Assembly: GCA_018064665.1 (NCBI GenBank)
Contig: JAGHUV010000011.1
Span: forward strand, 1-52,074
DNA from: Candidatus Crickella caballi
Lineage (GTDB): Bacteria; Bacillota; Clostridia; Peptostreptococcales; Anaerovoracaceae
Direction of reading: 5' to 3'
DNA: 52,074 nt
Shown here: in pieces, positions 42,912 to 50,674 of the stretch
Numbering within the stretch: the first letter of the stretch is position 1
Layout: every line of letters starts with the position of its first letter
Notes under the pieces: model-generated
The model's input: only the letters and a program-made list of their open reading frames with translations
Told to the model about the DNA's origin: nothing
Database searches by the model: none
Translations under genes and position numbers: made by a program

Positions 42912-44333
42912 TTAGTCGAACTTGTACTTAAGTACCGGTTCTCTTGCTGCCTTAACTTCGTCCAGTCTCAGTACCGGAGTAGTCTGTGGGCAAGCCTGTA
43001 CAGCTTCAGGTTCCTTGCGGAGGAGATCGTAGATCTCCCTGAATGCAGTGATTGCCTCATCCATTGTTTCCTTAGTCTCAGTCTCAGTTGGCTCGATCAT
43101 CAGAGCTTCATGAACGATGAGCGGGAAGTACATTGTAGGTGGATGAATACCGTAATCAAGAAGTGCCTTGGCAACATCCAGTGCAGATACATGTGTATCC
43201 TTATATATATCCTGCAGACAAAGTACGAACTCGTGCATGCATGTTGTGTCGAATGCAACAGGATAGATATCCTTCAGCTTTTCCTGCATGTAGTTTGCGT
43301 TCAGTACAGCGTTGCTTGATGCTGCAGGGATTCCTTCTGCTCCCAGTGTAAGGATATAAGTGTAAGCCTTAACCATTACCAAGAAGTTTCCGTAGAAGCC
43401 TGTCATGTTACCGATGGACTTCTCTGCTCTTGTGTATTCCTTGCCGTCTTTGCAAGTCAGACCAGGAATGAACGGTTTGAGGAATTCCTTGCAACCGCAT
43501 GGACCACTGCCCGGACCGCCGCCACCGTGAGGTGTTGAGAACGTCTTGTGCAGGTTCATATGAATTACGTCAAATCCGATATCTGCAGGGCGAACGATTC
43601 CCATTACTGCGTTGAGGTTAGCTCCGTCATAGTAGCACAGACCGCCGGCCTCGTGTACGAGTCTTGTGATTTCCATGATGTTCTCATCGAAGAGACCTAC
43701 GGTGTTAGGGTTAGTCAGCATAAGACCTGCTGTGTGAGGTCCAAGCTTCTCCTTGAGGGATTCAAGGTCAACCATACCGTTCTCGTTGGACTTGATCTCG
43801 ATAGTCTTGAAGCCTGCCATTGTAGCTGATGCAGGGTTGGTACCGTGAGCTGAGTCAGGAACGATGATTTCGTTTCTCTCGAAGTCACCTCTGTCCTGAT
43901 GATAAGCCTTAATAAGAAGAAGTCCTGTAAATTCGCCGTGTGCACCCGCTGCAGGCTGGAATGTAACAGCATCCATACCTGTGATCTCGCAGAGAGCAGC
44001 CTCCAGACCGGAGATAAGCTCGTTAGCGCCCTTAACAGTATGTGCAGGCTGAAGAGGGTGCAGGTTAACAAATCCGGGGAGTGAAGCCATCTTCTCGTTG
44101 ATGCGAGGATTGTGCTTCATCGTGCAGGAGCCGAGCGGATAGAATCCGTCGTTTACTCCGTGAGCTCTCTTGGCAAGAGCTGTATAGTGTCTTCCCATCT
44201 CGTTCTCTGAAATTTCAGGGAGATGAGCTGTTGTCTTACGAAGCTCTACCTTAGGCAGTACCTCAGGTACATCGCAAGCAGGGAATATATCTTGTCCTCT
44301 GCCGGAAATGCTCTTTTCAAATATTAACTTCAT
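42912..44333 (-). CDS. gcvPB: Glycine dehydrogenase (decarboxylating) subunit 2
   Basis: A 473-residue PLP subunit of the P-protein, which decarboxylates glycine and passes the aminomethyl group to lipoyl-GcvH. The PLP Lys is K263 in NLHKTFSTPHGGGGPG; DSAHGTNPASA and YYDGANLNA are also conserved. Its length is normal for the two-subunit form. AAAGGAGG precedes the ATG, one base after the gcvPA stop. Confidence 0.97.
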   Translation of the reverse strand: MKLIFEKSISGRGQDIFPACDVPEVLPKVELRKTTAHLPEISENEMGRHYTALAKRAHGVNDGFYPLGSCTMKHNPRINEKMASLPGFVNLHPLQPAHTVKGANELISGLEAALCEITGMDAVTFQPAAGAHGEFTGLLLIKAYHQDRGDFERNEIIVPDSAHGTNPASATMAGFKTIEIKSNENGMVDLESLKEKLGPHTAGLMLTNPNTVGLFDENIMEITRLVHEAGGLCYYDGANLNAVMGIVRPADIGFDVIHMNLHKTFSTPHGGGGPGSGPCGCKEFLKPFIPGLTCKDGKEYTRAEKSIGNMTGFYGNFLVMVKAYTYILTLGAEGIPAASSNAVLNANYMQEKLKDIYPVAFDTTCMHEFVLCLQDIYKDTHVSALDVAKALLDYGIHPPTMYFPLIVHEALMIEPTETETKETMDEAITAFREIYDLLRKEPEAVQACPQTTPVLRLDEVKAAREPVLKYKFD

Positions 44334-44334
44334 A

Positions 44335-45651
44335 TTAGAACACCTCCTTTACTGTAGCGATTACTTCATCAATGTCTTCCCTGGTGTTAAGCTCGGTGCA
44401 GCACCAGAGGATGCATCCGCATTCAAGCTTAAGTCCGCCGAGAATGCCCTTCGCCTCGAGAGCTGCAAGCAGCTTGTCAGCATCGGCACACTTTGTTGCA
44501 AACTCATTGAAGAATTCGCCGTCGTGTGATCTTTCAAGACCTGCTTTGGCAAGTTCGTCTGCCATGTAGTGAGCCTTGGAGGAGCAAAGTGTAGCAACCT
44601 GCTTGAGTCCCTTAGGGCCGATAGTCGACATGTAGATGCCGGCCTTCAGTGCGCACAGAGCCTCGTTGGAGCAGATGTTGGAGCTTGCCTTCTCGCGACG
44701 AATGTGCTGTTCTCTTGCCTGCAGTGTAAGAACGAAGCCTCTGTCACCCTTGGAGTCAACTGTCTCACCGATCAGTCTTCCCGGGATCTGACGCATGAAC
44801 TTCTGGTTAGCTGCGAGGAATCCGAGGTAAGGTCCACCGAACTCAAGTCCGAGTCCGAGAGGCTGTCCTTCACCGATACATGCATCAGCACCGATTTCGC
44901 CCGGAGTCTTGAGCACGCCCATTGAAATTGGGTTAACGTACATAATGAACTTGGCGTCGTTGTCATGCGTAATTTTGCAAAGCTCATCAGCGTCCTCGAT
45001 GATGCCGTAGTAGTTAGGGTACTGCATCAGGAAGCAGGCCGATGCAGGGTCTTCTGCGAGCATTTTCTCGAGCTCAGCCTTGTCAGTCACGCCGTTCTTC
45101 TTAGGAACGATCTTAACCTCTGTGTTACGTCCGAACGAATATGTATTGATGACTGTTCTGATTCTTTCATCAACAGCCTCTGATACGTAAATTGTGCTGT
45201 GCTTTCTGTCCTTGAACATAGCGCATGCCTCAGCAGCTGCGGATGCTCCGTCGTACAGAGAAGCGTTAGCGATATCCATATCAGTCAGTTCTGCGATCAT
45301 TGTCTGATACTCAAAGATTGACTGAAGGATACCCTGGCTGATTTCAGCCTGGTAAGGCGTGTATGCCGTAAGGAACTCTTCCTTATTAGCGATTGCATCT
45401 ACTGCAGATGGTACGTAATGGTTGTAAGCTCCTGCTCCGCGGAAAATTGAGCGGAATACAGTGTTCTTTGCAGCCAGACCGGAAACGATGCGGTCAACTT
45501 CAATCTCTGACTTTCCCTCAGGAAGGTTGAGCTTACCCTTTACCTTGGCTTCTGCAGGGATATGCTTAAAGAGATCGTCAAAATCTTTATATCCGATCTC
45601 ATTGAGCATTTTGAGTTGTTCCTCTTTAGTATTAGGAATAAAAGTACCCAA
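44335..45651 (-). CDS. gcvPA: Glycine dehydrogenase (decarboxylating) subunit 1
   Basis: A 438-residue subunit that pairs with GcvPB. It begins GTFIPNTKEEQLKMLNEIG, the standard N-terminus of the family, and contains GAYNHYVPSAV and LDLEFGGPYLG-like regions (LGLEFGGPYLG). The start codon is TTG at 45651, seven bases after AAGGAGG; the next in-frame ATG (14 codons in) would remove conserved sequence. It is 72 bases downstream of gcvH. Confidence 0.95.
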   Translation of the reverse strand: MGTFIPNTKEEQLKMLNEIGYKDFDDLFKHIPAEAKVKGKLNLPEGKSEIEVDRIVSGLAAKNTVFRSIFRGAGAYNHYVPSAVDAIANKEEFLTAYTPYQAEISQGILQSIFEYQTMIAELTDMDIANASLYDGASAAAEACAMFKDRKHSTIYVSEAVDERIRTVINTYSFGRNTEVKIVPKKNGVTDKAELEKMLAEDPASACFLMQYPNYYGIIEDADELCKITHDNDAKFIMYVNPISMGVLKTPGEIGADACIGEGQPLGLGLEFGGPYLGFLAANQKFMRQIPGRLIGETVDSKGDRGFVLTLQAREQHIRREKASSNICSNEALCALKAGIYMSTIGPKGLKQVATLCSSKAHYMADELAKAGLERSHDGEFFNEFATKCADADKLLAALEAKGILGGLKLECGCILWCCTELNTREDIDEVIATVKEVF

Positions 45652-45682
45652 TTTGTCCCTCCTTCTTTATCTCATTTGCAAA

Positions 45683-45713
45683 GTGGGTCGCGAGAAAAGC
45701 TTCCCGGACCCAC
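45683..45713 (-). other. Hairpin between gcvH and gcvPA
   Basis: GTGGGTC and GACCCAC pair across a 17-base loop. There is no T-run, so this may be an RNA-processing or stability element that sets different GcvH and GcvP levels. Confidence 0.45.
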
Positions 45714-45723
45714 TGAATGTTAC

Positions 45724-46098
45724 TTATCTTGCTGCACAGTATGCATCGTATGCGTCAGCGTCCATCAGCTCTTCTGTGTCGCCAACTTCCTTAACCTTGA
45801 TGAACCAAGCTGCATAAGCATCTTCGTTGATCAGAGCGGCATCATCAAGAATATCCTCGTTGATCTCTTCTACGATACCCGAAACAGGGGAGATAACATC
45901 TGCAACAGCCTTTACAGACTCAACATCGCCAAAAGCTTCTCCGGCAACAACCTCATCACCAACCTCAGGGAGGTTAACGAATACGAGATCGCCCAGCTCA
46001 TGCTGTGCATAGTCGGAAATTCCTACTACAGCGATATCGCCTTCATATCCGAGCCATTCATCGTCTTTAGTGTACTTCAGTTCTTTAGGATCAAACAT
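45724..46098 (-). CDS. gcvH: Glycine cleavage system H protein
   Basis: A 124-residue lipoyl carrier protein. The lipoylation site is K63 in DVESVKAVADV, and it ends in an acidic tail. I took the ATG at 46098 with AAAGGAG upstream, giving the typical start FDPKELKYTKDDEW. It carries the aminomethyl group between the P, T and L proteins; LplA encoded nearby is its likely lipoyl donor. Confidence 0.96.
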   Translation of the reverse strand: MFDPKELKYTKDDEWLGYEGDIAVVGISDYAQHELGDLVFVNLPEVGDEVVAGEAFGDVESVKAVADVISPVSGIVEEINEDILDDAALINEDAYAAWFIKVKEVGDTEELMDADAYDAYCAAR

Positions 46099-46156
46099 CG
46101 TCTTATTCTCCTTTATTAATAATCTTGGGGTTATAAAAACTCTTTCGAGCAATTAA

Positions 46157-47245
46157 CTACTTCTCTCTCTTGTAGAACGGGAGCTTAACCATCTCGCACT
46201 CTACCATTCTGCCTCTTACGTCTACTTCGCAGCTTGAACCGATCTCTCTTGCGTCGCTGTCAACGATTGCCATTGCGTATGCCCCGTCAAGATAAGGAAG
46301 CTTGGTTCCGGAGGTAGTGTGTCCGATAATCTTGCCGTCCTTGTAAACGTCAAGGTGCTCTCTTACGATGCCGCGGCCCGTAACCTTGAGGCCGACCCTT
46401 CTCTGCTTGAGCGGAGTATCTGCTTCGAGAGCAGCCTTGCCGATGAAATCAGGCTTGTCCATCTTGATGGCAAATCCGAGGCCTGCGGTCTTTGGGCTGA
46501 TGTCCTCTTCGAGCTCATGACCGTAAAGAGGCATAGCAGCTTCCATTCTGAGAGTATCTCTTGCACCGAGTGCACAAGGGATAAGTCCGTCGTCCTTACC
46601 TGCTTCGATAAGGAGCTCCCACATATCTGCGGCTTTGTCAGCCGGCATATAAATTTCAAATCCATCTTCGCCTGTGTAGCCTGTACGTGAGATCATGCAA
46701 GGGATGCCTTTGATCTCGCCGTCGAACTTGCAGGTGTAGTATCCTCCCGGAATGTACTCTTCGTCGCAAACCTTCCTGAGAATTGTCTCAGCTGCAGGTC
46801 CCTGAAGAGCAACCTGTCCGTACTGCTCGCTTACGTTGGTAAGCTCAACACCGTCGATCTTGTGATCGCACATCCATGCAAAGTCCTTATCGGTGTTGGA
46901 AGCATTTACTACAACAAAGTAGTCATTAGGCGCCTTCATATATACGATGAGGTCGTCAACGGTGCCGCCGTTCTCATTGCACATTGGGGAATATCTTGCA
47001 TATCCGGGAGCAAGATCGGTGTAATTGTTGGTCAGAATCAGGTTAAGAAAATCTACTGCCTTCTCACCCTGAACGAGAATTTCTCCCATGTGGGAAACAT
47101 CGAAGATTCCGGCCTGCGTTCTAACAGCCATATGCTCCTTTACGATACCTGTTTCGTACTGTACAGGAAGCAGGAATCCGCCGAACTCGACGATTCTGCC
47201 ACCGTACTTGACATGGGTATCATAGAGCGGGGTTTTCTTGTCCAT
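46157..47245 (-). CDS. gcvT: Aminomethyltransferase (glycine cleavage T protein)
   Basis: A 362-residue THF-dependent enzyme that releases ammonia and makes 5,10-methylene-THF. It begins KKTPLYDTHVKYGGRIVEFGG and has VSHMGEI, SRTGYTGEDGFEIY and LGARDTLRMEA. The ATG at 47245 follows GGAGGTG; the longer frame has no ribosome binding site. It is the first gene of the gcv operon, followed by gcvH after 58 bases. Confidence 0.96.
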   Translation of the reverse strand: MDKKTPLYDTHVKYGGRIVEFGGFLLPVQYETGIVKEHMAVRTQAGIFDVSHMGEILVQGEKAVDFLNLILTNNYTDLAPGYARYSPMCNENGGTVDDLIVYMKAPNDYFVVVNASNTDKDFAWMCDHKIDGVELTNVSEQYGQVALQGPAAETILRKVCDEEYIPGGYYTCKFDGEIKGIPCMISRTGYTGEDGFEIYMPADKAADMWELLIEAGKDDGLIPCALGARDTLRMEAAMPLYGHELEEDISPKTAGLGFAIKMDKPDFIGKAALEADTPLKQRRVGLKVTGRGIVREHLDVYKDGKIIGHTTSGTKLPYLDGAYAMAIVDSDAREIGSSCEVDVRGRMVECEMVKLPFYKREK

Positions 47246-47325
47246 TGTTAAGCACCTCCGTAATATCAACGTGATTATTTTTTGTTTTCAGGTACAACAA
47301 AAAAGAAAATAATTTGGTATAAACA

Positions 47326-47354
47326 ATATTAACACCGCGCCCAAAACCCGTCAA
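47326..47354 (-). promoter_or_regulatory. Promoter of the gcv operon
   Basis: On the minus strand TTGACG (47354-47349) and TAATAT (47331-47326) are 17 bases apart. The leader is about 75 bases. It has no glycine-riboswitch sequence that I can find. Confidence 0.6.
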
Positions 47355-47414
47355 TAAATAGCATCTATTTAACAATATGCAAGCTTTGTTTTTATTTGTA
47401 AAAGGTGATATCTG

Positions 47415-47444
47415 TTGCATTTTCTTACTATTATATGTTAGAAT
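47415..47444 (+). promoter_or_regulatory. Promoter of tadA, close to the start codon
   Basis: TTGCAT (47415-47420), 18 bases, then an extended -10 TGTTAGAAT (47436-47444). Transcription would start near 47451, only a few bases before the tadA ATG. Confidence 0.5.
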
Positions 47445-47453
47445 ATTTCGGCT

Positions 47454-47909
47454 ATGGTTTATGACGAAATGTACATGCGAGAGGCGCTTTCCGAGGCAGC
47501 TTTGGCAGCGGCAGAGGATGAGGTGCCTGTTGGCGCAGTAATCGTTAAAAATGGTGAGATAATCGCAAGGGCACACAATCTTGTGGAGACCGACAATCGC
47601 TCGGATGCTCATGCCGAGATGCTTGCTTTGGCAGAAGCTGAGAAGCAGTGCGGCAAATGGCTGAACGGGGCGACATTGTATGTGACCTTGGAGCCATGCA
47701 GCATGTGTGCGGGAGCGATGGTACTGGCACGGATAGACAGGCTTGTTTACGGAGCATCGGACCCTAAGACGGGTGCGTGCGGTTCGACCATCAATGTACC
47801 GGGCAATGAGAGCCTTAATCATCGCATAGAAATGTGCGCGGGCATTCTTGAAGAGGAGTGCAGCGCAATTCTGAAGGATTTTTTTCGCAGAAAAAGAGGT
47901 CAGAAGTAA
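47454..47909 (+). CDS. tadA: tRNA-specific adenosine deaminase
   Basis: A 151-residue deaminase that makes inosine at the wobble position of tRNA-Arg(ACG). The zinc/catalytic residues are H53-A-E55 and C82/C85 in PCSMC. The start at 47454 gives a usual length, but there is no Shine-Dalgarno sequence, and a promoter -10 lies just nine bases upstream. ATG codons at 47469 and 47475 are alternatives and are also poorly supported. Confidence 0.93.
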   Translation: MVYDEMYMREALSEAALAAAEDEVPVGAVIVKNGEIIARAHNLVETDNRSDAHAEMLALAEAEKQCGKWLNGATLYVTLEPCSMCAGAMVLARIDRLVYGASDPKTGACGSTINVPGNESLNHRIEMCAGILEEECSAILKDFFRRKRGQK

Positions 47910-47948
47910 AGGACCCTGCGAATGATATAGATTATGGAGGAGACATTA

Positions 47949-48785
47949 ATGAAGAGAAGAACCCTGATCGCAGTATTTGCAGCAATTATGGTTATGGCAA
48001 GTACAGCAATGTGCTGGGCAGCAAGCGGACTTGAACTGGTTTCATCCTATCCTGAGGATGGACAGACCAACACATCCATGGAGAATGCAGGCGTTAAGCT
48101 GCAGTTCAACAATGCGGTAAATTCCGATGCAGCCAAGAAGGCAAACGCTAAGGCAATCAAGATTGTTGATCCTGACGGCAAGACTGTTCCTACACAGATT
48201 CTGTTCTCAGATGAGGAGAAGGGCCTCGTTCTCGCAGTTGTGGATGTCGATAACGGATATGTCGTACTGAATAACTCAGAGTACAAATGCATCATCGATG
48301 CTGACTTTGTTGACAATGACGGAAACACCCTCGGCGAGGAGACCGTTATTTCATTCAAGACTTACAACCAGAAGCTCAACAACATGGTTAACATGCTTAT
48401 GATGGTAGTAATGTTCGGAGGAATCTTCTTCTTCTCCATCAAACAGAAGGATAAGGAAAACGAGGAAGAAGAGGCTTCTGCAAAGCAGGCTGTTAATCCT
48501 TACAAGGAGGCAAGACGTACAGGAAAGTCAGTCGAGACTGTTAAGGCAGAGATCGCTAAGCAGGAAGAAAAGGAAGCAAAGAAGAGAGCTCGCAAGCACA
48601 AGGAGGAAAAGCAGGTTCTCGGATTTGACTACTGCGCAGATCTACTGAACAATGTATATCATGTTCATGCACCTGCTCCAATCAGTAAGGAAGACCGTTC
48701 AATCAGCGCACTGAAGAAGATGCGCAAGGCTGAGAAGGATGCAGCCAAGGCTAAAGATACCAAGAAGAAAGCAAAGAAGAAATAA
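47949..48785 (+). CDS. Membrane-anchored protein with Ig-like domain
   Basis: A 278-residue protein. It has a signal peptide (KRRTLIAVF.., cleavage near CWA-A at about 24), an extracellular Ig-like domain of the SbsA/Big type (about 28-138, beginning LVSSYPEDGQTNTSM), a membrane helix (about 145-164) and a cytoplasmic tail very rich in Lys, Glu and Ala. I took the ATG at 47949 with GGAGGAG upstream rather than 47934. The function is unknown; the tail may bind nucleic acid or a protein partner. Confidence 0.75.
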   Translation: MKRRTLIAVFAAIMVMASTAMCWAASGLELVSSYPEDGQTNTSMENAGVKLQFNNAVNSDAAKKANAKAIKIVDPDGKTVPTQILFSDEEKGLVLAVVDVDNGYVVLNNSEYKCIIDADFVDNDGNTLGEETVISFKTYNQKLNNMVNMLMMVVMFGGIFFFSIKQKDKENEEEEASAKQAVNPYKEARRTGKSVETVKAEIAKQEEKEAKKRARKHKEEKQVLGFDYCADLLNNVYHVHAPAPISKEDRSISALKKMRKAEKDAAKAKDTKKKAKKK

Positions 48786-48799
48786 GCTGAGAATCAAGA

Positions 48800-48827
48800 G
48801 GCGGGAAGGAATTCCCGCCCTTTTTTT
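48800..48827 (+). terminator. Terminator after the Ig-like protein gene
   Basis: GGCGGGAA and TTCCCGCC pair around GGAA and run into seven T. Confidence 0.9.
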
Positions 48828-48948
48828 ATACGAATAAAAATGGCATAATTATATCAGGACGGTGTAGCGATGATGAATTGATCCGGTCCGCCTATCAAAG
48901 CTAATAGGAACAATCAATACAAAACTTATAATAAAGGAAAGTAAAATT

Positions 48949-49884
48949 ATGGAACTTCGAGCATATGCCAAGATAAATCTCTCGCTTGACGTTATTGGGC
49001 GTCGAGATGACGGATACCACAACATATCGTCTTTAATGCAGGATGTTGGCTTATATGATGTAATAAAAATTGAAAAATGTTCGAAAAGTGGAACAAAATA
49101 CAAGGTAGCTCATTGCAGTATTTGCAACGCTGATGTATATTTATGTTCGAACGTTGATACAATACCGACGGACGACAGCAATCTTGCGGTAAAAGGGGCG
49201 AGGGCGTTGCTTGAAACTATGCTTGCGGACGGAAGACCGGAGGCTGAGGAACTGAGAGAGCTCTCGATTTATATTGACAAGAGATTGCCTGTTGCAGCGG
49301 GTATCGCAGGCGGAAGCGGTAACGGAGCAGTTACGATGCTCGGAATGAACGCTTTGGCGGGATATCCTTACTCGCTGAGAGAACTCATGACCATCGGTGC
49401 AAAGGTGGGCGCAGATGTTCCGTATTCGCTGATGATGAACGCGAAGAAGAACGAAGCTTTACTGGCTGATCTGCCGGGAATTGAAGAAGCCGGCGTTGCG
49501 GCAATGATCGAAGGCATTGGCGACATAGTAGAACCGGTGTCACCGATTCACAAATATGTGATTCTGGCCAATCCCGGGGTAAGCGTATCAACAAGGGAAG
49601 CCTATGAGGCTATAGATTCACTCAGAGATTATGCCGACGAGAGCGGACTGTTTACGAATCAGCTTGAGAAATATACTTTGGCAAACTGCGATAAGGCAGC
49701 TGAGCTGAAAGCATTCATGCAGAAGGAGCTGGATGCAGACATAGTGCTGATGAGCGGAAGCGGACCGACGATGGTTGCATACTATGAGGCCGAGGAAAGC
49801 GCAAAGAGAGACTATGAAAGAGTAAAAAGCAACCTGGGCGATGGCTGCATACGCATGTGGCTGACGGAGACAGGTATGCAATAG
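48949..49884 (+). CDS. ispE: 4-diphosphocytidyl-2-C-methyl-D-erythritol kinase
   Basis: A 311-residue GHMP kinase of the MEP isoprenoid pathway. It has AYAKINLSLDV, GRRDDGYHNI, the ATP-binding loop VAAGIAGGSGNGA and the C-terminal LMSGSGPTMVA. The segment with four Cys (CSICNADVYLC and before) is unusual; similar short Cys-containing loops occur in some clostridial IspE. AAAGGAAAG precedes the ATG. A promoter TATAAT lies close upstream. Confidence 0.94.
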   Translation: MELRAYAKINLSLDVIGRRDDGYHNISSLMQDVGLYDVIKIEKCSKSGTKYKVAHCSICNADVYLCSNVDTIPTDDSNLAVKGARALLETMLADGRPEAEELRELSIYIDKRLPVAAGIAGGSGNGAVTMLGMNALAGYPYSLRELMTIGAKVGADVPYSLMMNAKKNEALLADLPGIEEAGVAAMIEGIGDIVEPVSPIHKYVILANPGVSVSTREAYEAIDSLRDYADESGLFTNQLEKYTLANCDKAAELKAFMQKELDADIVLMSGSGPTMVAYYEAEESAKRDYERVKSNLGDGCIRMWLTETGMQ

Positions 49885-49901
49885 AGAGGAGAAAAGGGAC
49901 A

Positions 49902-50585
49902 ATGATGGATTTTCAACTTAAGGTTCAGAAGCCATTAAAGGAACTGGTTTATCTTGAACTTAAGCATAAAATTCTCACAGGCGAGATTTCTTCACAGACA
50001 AGACTCATGGAAATTGATCTGTCTGAAAAGATGAATGTCAGCAGAACGCCTATCAGAGAGGCAATTAAAAGATTGTCTGACGATGGTCTGGTCAAGGTTG
50101 AGCCAAGAAAAGGTGCCTACGTTGCTAACATTTCTATTAAGGACATGCTTGATGTATTCGAAGTAAGAGAAGACATGGAGGGCTTTGTTGCACAGCTGGC
50201 ATCCAAAAGAATTACCGAAGATCAGAAGAAGGAGCTCCGTGTAATAGCGCTTGAGTATGAAGAAGCTACCAAGAAACCTGACAAAGAGGCTATCATCGAA
50301 CTCGACGAGAAGTTCCATAACTACATTGTTTCCTGCTGTAATAACGAGACACTGACTGAGCTTATCAAATATGTTCAGGAATTATCTCTCAGATTCAGAT
50401 ATCTGTATTACGATGACCTTTCACTGTATGAGGCTGCGGCAGAGCAGCACAACAGGATCACTGATGCAATCAGCAGAGGTGATGCACAGGCTGCAAGATA
50501 TGAGGCAGATGCGCATGTAAAGGGCCTGAAGGAATTCGTCTACAGCCTTGGCAAGAAGATGGAGTCAATAGACGATACAGAATAA
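49902..50585 (+). CDS. GntR-family transcriptional regulator (FadR subfamily)
   Basis: A 227-residue regulator with an N-terminal winged helix (EKMNVSRTPIREAIKRL, then GLVKVEPRKGAYV) and a C-terminal all-helical FCD effector domain with a likely metal site (D..H..H). I took the ATG at 49902 (another ATG follows), with GAGGAG upstream. It follows ispE by 17 bases, an association common in Clostridia; the effector is unknown. Confidence 0.9.
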   Translation: MMDFQLKVQKPLKELVYLELKHKILTGEISSQTRLMEIDLSEKMNVSRTPIREAIKRLSDDGLVKVEPRKGAYVANISIKDMLDVFEVREDMEGFVAQLASKRITEDQKKELRVIALEYEEATKKPDKEAIIELDEKFHNYIVSCCNNETLTELIKYVQELSLRFRYLYYDDLSLYEAAAEQHNRITDAISRGDAQAARYEADAHVKGLKEFVYSLGKKMESIDDTE

Positions 50586-50603
50586 ATTAATAACAGATAA
50601 GCA

Positions 50604-50640
50604 AAACAGCGGCCGGATTATGTTCAGCCGCTGTTTTTAT
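50604..50640. terminator. Bidirectional terminator between the GntR gene and htrA
   Basis: AACAGCGGC and GCCGCTGTT pair across 13 bases. AAAA lies to the left and TTTT to the right, so it can serve both convergent genes. Confidence 0.85.
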
Positions 50641-50674
50641 ATAGGTGGTATATTTCTGAGTATTTCGTAACTTA

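Noticed and set aside
42765-43319. 184-codon plus-strand open frame
   Set aside because: Most of it lies antisense inside gcvPB, its start falls beside the gcv terminator hairpin, and its translation is Cys/Leu-rich shadow-like sequence without any family motif.
47246-47453. Glycine riboswitch before gcvT
   Set aside because: The expected aptamer sequence is not visible on the minus strand; only a promoter and an AT-rich leader are present.
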